From: Hydractinia symbiolongicarpus | Taxonomy: Eukaryota > Cnidaria > Hydrozoa > Anthoathecata > Hydractiniidae | DNA: 64,000 bases | Assembly: GCF_029227915.1 (NCBI RefSeq) | Contig: NC_079877.1 | Coordinates: forward strand, 9,734,001 to 9,798,000 | Direction of reading: 5' to 3' | In this document: in pieces, positions 49,901-61,647 of the stretch | Layout of the letters: every line of letters starts with the position of its first letter | Position numbering within the stretch: position 1 is the stretch's first letter | Position numbers and translations under genes: made by a program | Notes under the pieces: model-generated | What the model was told of the DNA's origin: nothing | The model's input: only the letters and a program-made list of their open reading frames with translations | Databases searched by the model: none

Positions 49901-52900
49901 AAACTTCGCTAATTTTTTTTGTACCTGCACTGCTGACGTCAGCAAAAAATCAAAAAAACCTATTTTCCATTGTCCCTCTGCCTAAGTGGATTACTCCACG
50001 GGCTTATCGACTAGTCTCTATAATAATACGCTAGGTGTGTCTGTCTGTGTGTCTGTGACAGGCAAAGTGGATGTCTTCATTTTCCTTTGATGTTGCCGAA
50101 AAATGCATGTCTAATATGTTAAATTTTCTGACGTTACGACGCGACGAAAATAACACTACTTTAACGTCAATATCCTATATTAAATTAATGAAGCCATTAC
50201 AGTGCACCTAAAACTTTGAGGCCAAATAACTTGAAAACGAGGTGGTGACGTCAATGATTTTTCACCGCGTGGGTAACTAGGGACCAACTAGGACCAATTT
50301 TGGTAATTTTCCCAAACCTGGGTCCCCGAATCCGTTTCGGAATGGACGGGTTGATGACGTCATCAAAAAACCTACAAACCCCAATATCTCTGAAACCGTT
50401 TGTCAAAAGTTCATGTTCCTATACATTTTCTTGATCAGCATTTCAAGATCTATACGATGAAGGCAACAGGTATACAAATTTATAAAAAAAAAATTCGGTC
50501 TTGATGGGGCCATTGCTGACGTAAGCAAAAATTTTAAACCCTTCCTTATATCTCATTAACCGCTCATATCAAAAGTACATGATCATATACATTTTCTTGA
50601 TCAGCTCTTTAATCTCTACACAATAGATGCAACGTGAAAACAAAATTCTAAATTTTTAATGGATAGGTTGCTGACGTCATCAAAATTTTTATCCTGCCTC
50701 AGTGGATTTTTCCACGGGCCTTTTCGACTAGTTATAGTTATAATTTTCAGGGCAAATAACTTGGAAACAGTTGGAAATAACTGACGTCTTCTTTCATCAG
50801 AGTACCTAGGAACCATCAAAGATGACTTCATTAAAAATCTTTAAGCCTCAATACCCCATTAAATATTTATCAAAAACACAATGCTATGTTTTATTTTGAT
50901 CAGGACAATAAAGAAAAGACTAATATATGAATAGGCTCATGATGTATCAAAAATCCTTTAACTCCATCAAAACATATGATCCTTTTAATTATTTTGGTCT
51001 ACGTTTGAAGCTTTATTCAAGGGATGGAGCAGTTGTTAACAAATTTTAGTGGTTAACAAATTTCCGAGAGAAGATTTTACCTGACGACAGGTCATTCATA
51101 TCCTCATATTGATTGCCTGCCTATTAAAGTGATTTTACATAAGCAATTTCAATAGTCTTTCATAATAGATCATGAGAGAATTTTCAACAAACCTGCCATG
51201 CTCATGATGTATGTCTGGAGATGGTTGCATTGCTACTGGTGGGTGAAGAGGGTTTAAGTCATTCTCTTGTACTATCGTTACAGAAGTTCCAATTGCTCGA
51301 ATAACAATACCAGTTTCTCCTTCAAGATCAAAGTTCTGTTGATACCTGAAAACATGTAACAAGTTAATAGAGCACATACACTTTCAGTATTGGTTAACAA
51401 GAGAGAATAAAGCACTCTGGTTGAAGAATTAGTGCTGAAAATGTTTTTTTTTAATTTATTTAAATTAGCACCAAATGTGTTCCAAACCATTTTTGATCCT
51501 ACAATAAAGCTTTCCTTTTACATTTCAACCTAACTGACTCTACAAAAATCCCGAACCTTTTAAATCTTCTTGATAAATTTTTTAAAAAGTGGGGGATAAA
51601 AATTCTAAAAAATAGTGGACTAAAGAACTGCTCATCACTTTATATTTTTTTCTTTGATCGATATTCACAGATTCTTATACTTCAAAGGTAATCACACAAT
51701 AACACAAGCATTTCGATTCCTATTGTTTGACAAGGTGCTCTGTACTCAGCATTAACAAGAAAGACGTTGCAATAATAATCATGGTGAGCACATTCCATTG
51801 TACAATAATGAAGTTTTTAAGGTGAAAACTCATTCAACAACATCAACCGTTGCACGTATACAATCCAGTGATTTGATTTCTGCAGAAAAATTTATGGGTC
51901 GTAGGGGAAAGGTTTGGCATCAGGTTAAGATGCAGCATCAAACAGTATGCAGTCTTGATAATATCAGGTAATGATGCTAAGATATGCACAGTGGTAGAGT
52001 GTTCATTATGATGTTGACATGTTGAAAACACTTCTTGTTGCATTTTATAGTGAATCATAGGATATGCCTTGAGTTAATATTTAATATAAAAAAGACCTCT
52101 GAAATATTTTCATTAGTACAACCTACAAAATTATAGAAAATATTATTTCGGTTTGTCTGTTCAATGTTCATATATTATTGTGGAAAGTTTATTATTTCTT
52201 GAACATGATATTTTAATTGGCGACATATCAGGAGATCCTTCTCCCATAATCAGGCAAAGTAAAATGATGTTAAACATCTATTTATATAAGTGCAGAGGAT
52301 CGAAATTCATAAAAATTAACCAATTAGGAACAAGCTGTTAATTACACTTAATTACAGTAATTAACCTTTTTGGACCTAGATGGAGATAACAACTTCTATG
52401 TAGGGCAAAATCTTAGAAAGTTAATACAAGGTGCTGTTTATGTGTTTGTCACGTTCTGCACTGTTGATGGCTTCTTTTTTCTTCCTAGCCGTCGTTCTAG
52501 ATTCTCTGTCAATAATTTTCTTCTCATCCCAAGTAAACAGATGACTTCTGCTCCAGCTGTGGTCCGCAATTTCGTTTTTCTTCACAGTCTTAACTTTCAT
52601 TAGCAACAAACAAAATCAGAATAGTACCAACCCTATAACAGCATTGCCACCTAACTCCAGCACTTGCAACCCAATTTTTCTTTTCACTTCACCTAGTAAA
52701 GAATTGCTTTTGATTTAAGTTAATCTTCCAACACTACATGCAAAAAGGTAAAACCTTGCGGCTGCACAAAAAAAGTTGGCATCAGCAAATTAAATTTTTC
52801 AAGGTAAATGTAACTGAATACATGATGTGTGAGAAAATAATTGTAAGGTTAATATGTTCTATTGTAAACCAATGACATTTAACCAAGACAATACGCCTTA

Positions 52901-55900
52901 TGTTTTATATTTTATACTCTATAGCAACAGAAAAATAAAAACAAGTCAGTGTATGCACAAACGTTAGTATTAAGTTGTTGTTATATGGGTTACCAAACAA
53001 TCAAAAAAATTTAGGTTTTTTTGTTGTTGTTCTATTTATTAAAAAAGACTTGCAGTTTAACATGACTTCTTGCATTTGATTTTACATGCTTCTTATTTTA
53101 TCTTTATACCACACAAGATGAGCTTCTGCTATGTTACATAGCTCAAGAATTACCTGCAAGTTTTGTAAACAATCTTTGTCTTGCCTCATTGGATGCTCTT
53201 GGTGTACGTATTTTATCAATCCACTGAAAATAAAACTAGTTGTTAGCCTATAGAGAAACCCATGGAAATTTACTCCTTGTGTCCCTATTAGTATTTTGTG
53301 CAATTGTTCTCGTCTGTTAGCATGATGTAATAAATTACTCTTGCTTAGCCAGGGTCCTGAATTAAAGCTACAACACAACCATTTTGCACAGACACAAGCA
53401 ACAGAAGAGGTTAATAAGGCAAATAATTATGATACAGAAGAAAGTTTCACCTGGTACTCAGGATCATCATCAACTAAGAGCTCATCTACAAGACCATGAA
53501 TACACGAAGTTGTATAACCAGATGGTACACCAGATGCTATCAAAAATTAAGCAACATAAACATTATAATAAAAATCTATTAGAATACAAACTTTTGAATC
53601 TTAAGCTAACGTTGTAGTCCAGGCTATGCTACAATATGTTTTTTTGAATACCCAACACAATAGAAATGTTTTTCAAAACTCTTTGTTACTCTTTTCCCAG
53701 CAAAACCATAATGTAAAAACTTTTTTTCTCTCAATTGCTCAGAAAAAAAACACAGTTGTTGTTTTCTACCATTCGACAATTTTTAAAAGAGACAGTAACA
53801 AGATCTTTGTACTTTTTTTACTTACAGGAAAAAAACTGGATACCACATGATGTTTGACGATATTTGTTAGTGTCAGAAAAGAATTGCACTCTAACTTTGA
53901 TCTTGATGTAACCACGAATTCCTGTTAAGAGAACATCTCTGTATGATTTGCTTCCCCAATCAAGTAGATTTTTGCACAGACCATACATTTAAACAAAATA
54001 TTATCATTCAAAGAAAAACAACCACATACCGTGAAGAGTGTCATAGATTGGGAAGAATCCACCCAATTCATTAGTACCATCTTTAGTAGTAAGAAGGTCC
54101 AAATTAATGTTTACCTGGAATATTGATGTTTATGAAAAGGAATTAAAAAATGGATAAACTTGCTTGGCATGAATATTTCCAATTTTTTTCAGGGCATATA
54201 TTTCTTTTATTTGAATGTTAATAAGCAGGTTATACGATTGCTAAAGAGGTTTTTAGTTAAAGATATTTACTTATCATCCATAAACAAACTAGAAAATTCT
54301 ACACACCTGAATTCCATTTTATTTACATTACAGAAAAAAGAAAATGATTAATAGAGGGCATTTTTTTGTCAAACCTGTAGGTAGATTTTAATGTATCTAC
54401 ATTGAAAAAAATTATTGCTTTTCATCTCTTGGTGAGGATTTTATCAATGATCTAGTTAGTCAAACAATGTATCGTTTTAGAAACTCCCTTCCAAAAAGGG
54501 TTACTACGATACTAAACAAACCAATTCAATAAAAAATAACAGTTTTGTTACTGCAAACATGTTATTTAAGTTTGTTTCTTTTTAATCATCAAACAATGTC
54601 ACATACTACCTTTCCTATGGCATCATGTGAAGAATAAACATCATAGTCTAAAACTCTAAAAATAAAACACACATAATTATTCTCAAACGTTAAAAATAAA
54701 GAAAACTTATTAGAATTTTCAGGACGATGAAAATTTAATACAGGCATTGATTTAAAGTTGCAAAATCTTTTTTAAACAGAATTTTTACATTATTATAAAA
54801 TACAGCCATGTATTATTCTTAATAAGGAAACAAGTATATATATTCATATAAAAAATATATTAATTTTAAAGTACTAGTCTCAATAATGGTCACTCTTTTA
54901 CTTGGAGCATTATTACAAAAGCTCCAAATAATATAATAAAACGAAAGATGAAAAAAATTTAAGCCTTCTATAAACGATCAATTGGATATTAAATTTATGA
55001 ACCTTTTTAGAAATAGTATAACATAAATTCCCGCAATTGTTCTGAGCTGTATATCATGTATAAGATAGATGTTTTGAAAGATGCCTGAACATGTACTAGA
55101 AGTACGAAAATCTTCGCAACAATAATATTTTATGAAATTATATACTTGTTTCCTTATTAAGAAAAATACTTACATTTTTTTATAAAAATCATTAAGATTA
55201 TTCAAGCACTATGTAAGATATAGAAACCCTTATATTTCCACCAAAATTAGCCTTTTGAATTAGCCATTTGTGCCTACTGCGTAAGTTTTTTCTTAACTGC
55301 AACCCATGGATCAAAGTCTCACAAAGTTTTTAGTAGTCACTCTGAATGTTTCATATTATTTTAAGCTATTAAGCCATATTTACATTGTTTACAGCACCAA
55401 AAAATTTTGAATAATTTAAGAATAAACAGATTTTTTTTTACTTTTTTTCTAATGTATAATGCAAGTTTTCAAAAAACGTAGAAACATACTTTAGTTGTAA
55501 ATATTCTTCTTGTATCTCTTCATCATCCACCTAGATGCAATTATAAAATATATTTTACACATTGTAAAAGGTTAAAAATTGGTTAACACAATATATCTTT
55601 GAAGTATTCCAATGAAACTTAAATGGCTGTTTTAAATTGTAATTTCTGGTCCTAAAAAGTGCTTATTTATATTGTGTATAAGTTTAAAGTTTTCTAATGA
55701 CACTATTAACTCATTTATTTCAAGATGAATGATTTCACCTAACATGAGAAGATCGGATCACTCATTCAGGACACAACATCAGTTTCATTTCCATCAGTTT
55801 TCAAGCTGTTTCCACGGAAAGCTATCAGTACAATGCAATGGCTTTAACGACCTAATTAAGCTATTCATGAACGTATTGTTATTGCATATTATTTTACAGT

Positions 55901-58900
55901 TATTATTTAGTATTATAATAGTTTTCTCTGGTAAAAAAGAAAACCATTTCCTGTTTTTATTTAAATTTAGGGGTTAGCTAAAACATAAAAACTTGCATTC
56001 TGCAAACTAAAAATTACGTTAAAATTAAAAGACTATAATGAGGAAGTTAGAACGCTAGAAATACTTCGCTATAAAATGTGTGAGAGCATAAATGACATTA
56101 GTGAGTTTGCTGAAGTGGTTTTGCTAAAGTGTTTTTTAAAAGTCCGCAATGTTCTAATATGCATGCAAATTGAACTTTCTATAACACAACATCACAAAAC
56201 GGAGGCAAGCGAAAAATAGCACACTTAATTTAATTCAGGTGTGTGCACTTTATTCCTGACCAGGTCTGCAAAAACATAATAACACACAATGCATTAGTCT
56301 ATGTATGAACAACACAAAATCACATAAAAAAAGGTTTAAATCACTGCTAAAGCAAGTGATTTGTTTAAAGTATGAGCTAAAGCACCAGCTATCTTCTCCC
56401 TCTCTCTTTTAATAAATAGCCACATACTTCAAACTTAAACCATTCTGAATCCCATAGCGGATTTAATGATTTCCTGTAAACATCAGTTTTATATGTTAAA
56501 CTGCCAAGACGTATCTAAAAAAATAATTTATGAAATCAAAATAAATTAAACATTATAATGTTCTGCAATATTCTGATTTCGTACCAATACACTATTACTA
56601 CTAAATTCTATATTTTCTTATTATTATTCTAGCCGATAAGCCTGTGGAAAATTCCACTTAGCCAAGGAACAATGTAAATAAACCATCACTTGATTTTTTA
56701 AATGAAATCAGAGAAAACCTATCAATGTAAAAAACCTTGTTTAGAAAAATTTTTTATCAGTTCTCTTTATTGTGTAGAGTTAGAAATGCAGATCAAAATA
56801 AAGTAAACAGCCACATTCTTTTAAAAAACCATTAAAGAGGAGATATCAGGGTTTAAGAATTTTGCTGACGTCAGCAAAAACTGAAAAATGCACATACAAA
56901 TTTTTAAAAAAAATGCTGACCAAGAAAATGTATAGGGTCATGCAGTGTTGATGGTCGGTTAAAGAGATGTTGGGATTTAAACACGTGGGTTTCCAAAACA
57001 GGTTGATTGACTTGGACATAACGTTTTTGGCTACACCAAAAAAATGAACACATCTACTATCCCAGGCACAGACAGACAGACAGTCTTTGTATTATTATAA
57101 TAAATTAATGATACTATTATGCAGGATATTTTATACTACAAATCACTTTATAGCCGGTCTCTAAAACAGCCTTTTCTTTTTCACAGCACACTGAAAATCT
57201 TGAGGTGAATGCAGAGGTGTTTAAAAAAAACAAGTTGACATCAGTGAAATTTTGCAAAGGCAAATTTTTTCTTCGTTATGAAATATTTTTCCAAAATTTA
57301 TAGAATCCTTTATTTGCCTTGAATGTATCATAAATATATACTGATTATATCAGCAATAGAGAGTATTCCTTAAGGTGGCAGTAACCCCTTTAGACTATAT
57401 ATCCATATTTTTTCTGTTAAACACACACTTGTCACGATTTTATGGCTAAAATACTATTACCTTTACCAAAAATATTGAGCCTCGATAATTCTTCTTTAAA
57501 ATAAAATTCATGAATAATTAATTACTTCTGCCAAATATAGTTTAAGTCTACGCGCTTGCGAAATTGTACAGAAAGAGATGACGTAGTTATTAAAGAGAAA
57601 CTTTAATAACAACAAAGATGGCGCATTGTGTAAAAATTTAAGACGATCATCATTATGCTACACTGCACGAGCTTCAGCTTTTGATGGCATTTTCATTTTA
57701 CTTTAACATTTTCAGACATGCTTGGTGAATCATGCAGACATGCTTGGTGAATCATGCAGACATCATACAATGTGCAAAATTCTTTTATTCAGAATATTTT
57801 TCTTTTAAAAGCGTTCCATGCACCAGGGGATGCTAACAAAGAATCTTTTTAAAAAAACAAAAGGCTATTGTTAAAAAAATAAGAATGAACAAAAAAAATC
57901 CGCACACCGTTTTAAAAGGATTAACCCAAGGTTCATTTAAAAACAGAAGCTGATGAAAAATAACGAGATTGCAAAAAGTTGGAGCTCGTAGAAGCCGATT
58001 TTTTTCTTGCTTATGATACATTTTTAAATAGAAGTTTCTGCTGACTCAGCAATTTTAGTGTTAAGTTAAAATCTTTTTATTATGTATTAAAGCCTATATT
58101 TTCAGGAAATAGTAAAGAAAATGGTATAAATAAAACACTGAGTAAATAATTAAGCCATTTGGACAGCTAAAAAAGAGTTACTGCCACCTTAAATGCAAGA
58201 ATATATAAGATCATAAAGTGGTTGCTGAGCATTTTGCTTATTTACCATAAATAGAATTAGAGTAGTTTAAGTGTGAACAAGCTAGCCTGAATTTAAAAGG
58301 TAATTTTCCAACGTCAAACACCGAAATAAAAGTTCATGTCGCCGTTTTTGCAGATGTGTGATTGTGGATTGCCAAGGCGAATCATAAAAACGAAAATTTA
58401 TGTCAACATTTTTATTCTGATGTGAAATGGGTAAAAAATTGCTGTTGCAAAAAAAAATTTAATTAGAAAGGCTGCTGATATTAATCTTGCTTATGGTTAA
58501 AACCATGAAATGTTTTTTTGGCTTGTCTCATATCTTAATTATAAAAAGGCACTAGCATCATTCCAAATTTATTTCCAAAGATATTTTAAAATTTTGCTTA
58601 AGGCATTCTCAATAATCACAAACAAGCAATCATAAATCTTTACATGTTTTTTCTTCCTTCACCATGTGAAATTCACAACAACAAAAACAATTTTGCAAAG
58701 AACTCTCTTCTTATAGTACTATAATCTTACCTCAACAAAGGCATCAGTTAAATCACTTGCCCTGTCCATTATTGGTAGTTCCTTTGCTTCGATCACTTTA
58801 ACTTTCACAATTGCTAAAATATTATATTATATATTATACAGGTGTTATCTAGCCATTATTTTGTCAATTTAAATTCCCTCACTAAAATACTAGTTGACTT

Positions 58901-61647
58901 CCCAACCAAGCATCTATCTTTTCGAATGATTTTGTTATCAGTGGAAAAATCTGATAATCAATGCAATTTTTTTATTACATCAAAATGCTTTTTGTTCCGT
59001 TTAAAAATAGAATTACTACCTAAGAAAGTTATTGTATCATATTTATTTCTCCTGATCCTGAAGATCCTCTACATTTGCATAGAAGGACTTAAAAAATGGT
59101 AGCTGATTAGTTAAAAAACTAAAAAGTGAAATTTTTCGTTAAAAATTAATATAGGGAGAGCTGTTTCTGAGCATCAGAAACCATAAAATTTTATTAAGAA
59201 ATAACTCTCACAATTGCTAAAGTATTATAATGTTGTTAAATTATATGCTAAGGTCACCTGTATTTAAGGGTTTTTATTGTCAAGTACCACACTGCACTGA
59301 CTTTTACTCAAATAAAATTTCTTTGTAGTAATAAACAATGTTGGCAGGTGAAGTTATTTAAGCTTGTTAGTTTTATATTTAATGACTAATTTGTAATGCT
59401 ATTCAAAAGATAAACAAAGATCTATTTGGCAACTGAACGGACATGTCTTATTATGCCCCCATGACAGCATCTTTTCTGCTTCATAGGTCACCATGTTTTT
59501 AATTTTATTCTAGCGAAGCAACTTCAAAAATCTTTTATTTCGTTTGCAAGTTAAAACTTGTGGTTACAATGAGGACAAAGATGTGGCTATCAAATCAAAA
59601 ATCTTTAATCAAGATGAATAAAACATGCATTAACACTTCTATGAATAAGAGAACTATGGGTTACAGGTAAGAATCTCAATTTATTTGCAAGTTATCCACT
59701 GCATCCAATGTTTTTGTTTATACAATGAAATTAAATACAAATGGCCAATAGCATTTATTACATTTAGAATCTTGAAAATAAAATATGATAACCATTTTGA
59801 GAATCTAACTTGTCTAGCTTCAGACAGATGGTAAGACAAGGGGTTTCATATGAAACATCTTGTGATTTTTGTTTAGAGCAATAAAACAATAATCAATGAA
59901 AATTCAATTACAAATTGCATAGTGCATAAAAACTAAGATACTTTTAATAGCCTAGGATAGATTACCAGGAATAATAATAATAATTAATAATAAAAATTGT
60001 GGTAAATTGAAATCCAGAATATGGCATAAAATTTTAAGAGATATCTTGTGAATATAAACAATACGGTAATGTATATAATGCAGGAACAATTATTTCTTTC
60101 CATGCATATAAAATTAAGCATGAATTAAGTTAATTAATCATCTGTTTTTTTATTTAATCAAATTCCTGGTTTCCACAAACGTATTAATTTACTATATAAA
60201 AATTGTTTTTACCCTATTTTCCGGTATATAACCCGCGAGTTATATACGTTGATTTTTGTGAATTCCACCGTTGGTGCGGGTTATATTGTGGTGCGGGTTA
60301 TGTGATAAGTTCTATATTTTCTGTCATTCATTGCGAAATTTAAAGTTTATACACTCAATGAAGAAAATAGTATGCGCAATGCGTACATTAATATAACTGC
60401 ATGCGCGATCCTATATCTACGTAATTTTACTTCAACTACATGATTTAATATTTTTTACACAGTTAAATTGATTTCTTTAACTTTCTATTGCTTGCCATTG
60501 CTAATATTATGAGCTCTATCTGAAACACAATTCTGGAGATCATTTTTCCTTTGTGTTGGACTTAATTCTAATCTATTTATATCTTTGCAATCACATTGAG
60601 CACATTGAAATGATTTGCTTCTGGTAATAGAACAATATAGCAGGTATCATTTTTAGGTTTAATTGACAGGTATTTCACAACCTAGTGCCCAGGACTTAAT
60701 TATTAATTCCTGTTAAAAATATTGAAAAATGGTAAAATTAAAGTATAGGTAATAATTTTCTTTTTTTATCTTCGCTACCTTTGCGCAACAGGCGGCCACT
60801 AATAAATATAAAATACATTTAATAAGACACACGCAACTATCTCCTCCTCATTGACGCCATTTATTTTATTATGCACACTGTAATTGCTGAGATATAAATA
60901 GATAACAAAATTCTATAAACATTAGAAAAGTACGTTCTGTACATTGCTGTTACAAACAATCCGTGATAATTATTATGTTGTTTATTTTTATGCCAAAAAA
61001 ACTTAAATATACATAAAAAACATAGAATTTACTTTAGGTTTATAACCTGATGGAATAGTTTTTTATTTGTTTGTTTGTTTAATCACAGAGAGCAAGAGTT
61101 ATTATTGGCTGAAACTAATGTCTCCAAATAAAAAGAAAACAGCATTGTCTGATTTAGTACTGTCGGCATTAGCAGAAGATCGACTTGTCAAATTAATTTT
61201 AATTTATTATTATTTCAGCAATCGGAGACAAAGAGATTCGCTAGTTCAGACACTCGGTTCTTGAGTTTGGGGTTCACGAGTTTTAACGTCCCCAACTTGT
61301 CTCCAGCATGAAAAAACAGAACACAGGCACATGTTTGTAAAATGATTAGGGTAAGTAAAAATATGCTGAATTTTTTTCTTAACATAATGCGGGTTATGCA
61401 AAGGTGCGGGTTAGTAAAACACATTGATTGAAATTTTATGCAGGTTATACGAAGGTGCAGGCTATCTGACAGAATCTAGTTTATAACTTCCTAAAAAAGC
61501 TGAGCTGCGGGTTATACGATGTGCGGGTTATATACCGGAAAATACGGTACATTGCTTCTCAATGCCAAATATACAACCTTTCAAGGATAATTTTTCTATT
61601 TTAAACAAAAATATTTTAATTTTACTAATAAAAACTATACCTGGCAT
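31999..61647 (-). CDS. C2CD5: C2 domain-containing protein 5 (CDP138)
   Basis: C2CD5 binds phospholipid with calcium; in mammals it is an Akt2 substrate promoting GLUT4 vesicle fusion. Thirty-five exons in 5'-3' order: 61641-61647, 58731-58813, 56428-56514, 55490-55530, 54610-54655, 54030-54114, 53826-53921, 53451-53536, 53154-53223, 52632-52692, 51193-51345, 48162-48247, 47637-47710, 47400-47508, 46594-46708, 45451-45536, 45275-45359, 44796-44975, 44532-44589, 44262-44315, 43995-44069, 42993-43058, 42570-42677, 42222-42341, 40982-41039, 40042-40103, 39317-39415, 38434-38523, 37986-38088, 37191-37238, 36991-37026, 36866-36927, 34014-34136, 33335-33481, 31999-32199. Phases agree throughout; 1019 aa against about 1000 in human. 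The C2 domain is residues 1-117, with calcium-binding Asp in MDRASDLTDAF and LDYDVYSSHD. IRTPRASNEARQR (Ser188) matches the Akt-site region. Paired CxxC lie at 462-486. The C-terminal block has IRAHVIALGGNA and AQCLINVSGD. Exons 30-32 are least certain. Homology recalled from memory. Confidence 0.94.
32449..32533. repeat. 85-bp nested palindrome in the last C2CD5 intron
   Basis: Outer arms tgtctaagtaattata and tataattacttagaca enclose inner arms cacagatgacttc and gaagtcatctgtg with a 2-base centre. It would form a cruciform or a long hairpin in the pre-mRNA. It is probably a tiny MITE; no gene is inside. Confidence 0.9.
32805..33305. repeat. two diverged direct copies, ~290 bp apart
   Basis: 32805-33000 and 33098-33301 share gcactagtg, ggcagctg, ctttaaa, attaatgtg, ttttgcccga, aaattagcacttc, aaactcatc and gggaaaagctggtgttatt-like words in the same order. 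They are a tandem duplication or two insertions of one element within the last intron. Confidence 0.8.
34627..36085. repeat. 42-bp minisatellite, about 34 copies
   Basis: A 42-bp unit containing aagttgtaaggtgtagaagt and gtgtaaagttatgaaacaca repeats for about 1.45 kb. Variation is limited to a few sites: gttgtaagg/gttataagg, gtagaag/gtaaaag and gtgtaaag/gtgtgaag/gtgttaag. Because 42 is divisible by three, a 504-codon minus-strand frame of 14-residue repeats arises. It lies in a C2CD5 intron between the exons at 34014 and 36866 and I regard it as non-coding. Confidence 0.97.
36993..37250 (-). other. small variable-linker exons of C2CD5
   Basis: The exons 37191-37238 and 36991-37026 encode SKTSDEVNMFIESPQ and FVQKKGRPEPV, both phase 1 to phase 1, with good acceptors (tcatcatttcag, tttctttag). 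They connect the conserved exon at 37986 to that at 36866. They correspond to the poorly conserved linker of the vertebrate protein and may be alternatively used, since each can be skipped without changing frame. Confidence 0.6.
38820..39300. repeat. AAAC simple repeat and AAATAGAAAACAACAAC minisatellite
   Basis: Runs of aaac alternate with aatagaaaacaacaac at intervals of 23 to 50 bp for about 480 bp in a C2CD5 intron. Three overlapping Cys/Phe/Val-rich minus-strand frames are by-products. Confidence 0.97.
41268..41500. repeat. ~21-bp minisatellite (gaccaggacacgacaagaag)
   Basis: About eleven imperfect copies of a purine/C-rich unit of about 21 bp lie in a C2CD5 intron. The array is much less AT-rich than its surroundings and strongly strand-asymmetric, with almost no T on the plus strand. 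Confidence 0.9.
46357..46376. repeat. poly(C) tract
   Basis: About eighteen uninterrupted C residues in an AT-rich intron. Length is likely to be unstable and error-prone in sequencing. Confidence 0.9.
48532..48669. mobile_element. 138-bp hairpin MITE-like element
   Basis: The left arm (gcttattaaccgtttagccg then gtctatacgggaaaatatag) and the right arm (ctatattttcccgtatagac then aggctaataaggttaataag) are near-perfect reverse complements over about 45 bp. The centre contains the CRE-like palindrome atgacgtcat and repeated gaggtc words. It lies in C2CD5 intron 11. Confidence 0.85.
48873..49061 (-). CDS. unidentified 62-aa Ser/Asn-rich ORF nested in C2CD5 intron
   Basis: The ATG at 49061 opens a complete frame. 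It is rich in Ser and Asn, has a GGNFNNCTFNFNTN segment, and ends in a basic PPAKRQRIEF and stop. The composition differs from random AT-rich frames. It lies 256 bp from a Helitron. It could be a captured gene fragment, the first exon of a nested gene or a transposon ORF. I recognise no family. Confidence 0.3.
   Translation of the reverse strand: MSNILSSNNNQLDVHNQSTALNTSSSTQSSTFSSFFSGGNFNNCTFNFNTNTPPAKRQRIEF
49318..50014 (+). mobile_element. Helitron-like element, unit A of a tandem pair
   Basis: 697 bp. It begins TCTCTATAATACG after a host A and ends GTGGATTACTCCAC (hairpin), GGGCTTATCGA, CTAG. These are the Helitron hallmarks: 5' TC, a hairpin 11-12 nt before 3' CTRR, and insertion between A and T. 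The interior has no Rep/helicase and shares most of its sequence with unit B, so it is non-autonomous. Confidence 0.85.
50015..50731 (+). mobile_element. Helitron-like element, unit B of a tandem pair
   Basis: 717 bp, beginning TCTCTATAATAATACG directly after the CTAG of unit A with no base between. It ends GTGGATTTTTCCAC, GGGCCTTTTCGA, CTAG, then a host T. Shared internal words with unit A include caccgcgtgggtaactaggg, cctgggtccccgaatccgtt and cctatacattttctt. The exact head-to-tail junction fits rolling-circle read-through. Confidence 0.87.
52421..52609 (-). pseudogene. retroelement C-terminal fragment (possibly Penelope/GIY-YIG type)
   Basis: The minus-strand frame reads NEIADHSWSRSHLFTWDEKK then IIDRESRTTARKKKEAI. 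From memory this resembles the EHxWxxxHxxxWxxxxIIDxExxxxxRKxxEA pattern at the end of some retroelement polyproteins. No catalytic region is nearby. It lies in C2CD5 intron 10. Confidence 0.4.
56629..57100 (-). mobile_element. Helitron-like element, minus strand
   Basis: Read on the minus strand, the 3' end is GTGGAATTTTCCAC, AGGCTTATCGG, CTAG. The interior has ccctatacattttcttggtc and gctgacgtcagcaaaattct. The 5' side has ataataatacaaagactgtc. These match the tandem units at 49318-50731. It is shorter, with the middle deleted, and the 5' end is approximate. Confidence 0.75.
57715..57757. repeat. 21-bp duplication
   Basis: acatgcttggtgaatcatgc and one more base are present twice in direct tandem. 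Confidence 0.9.
60212..61547. mobile_element. 1.34-kb DNA transposon remnant with TA target site
   Basis: The left end is ccctattttccggtatataa then cccgc. The right end is gcgggttatataccggaaaa then tacgg, its reverse complement with one mismatch. TA is present on both outer sides (60210-60211 and 61548-61549). Subterminal gtgcgggttat words repeat near both ends. The interior has only a 65-codon frame (61067-61264), with no DDE transposase I can see. A TA target fits the Tc1/mariner/pogo group. It lies in C2CD5 intron 1. Confidence 0.8.

Noticed and set aside
51068-51117. Short exon-like segment (NQYEDMNDLSS) in C2CD5 intron 11
   Set aside because: It needs phase 0 or 1 entry while the exon at 51193 leaves in phase 2. 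Direct joining to 48162-48247 is in phase.
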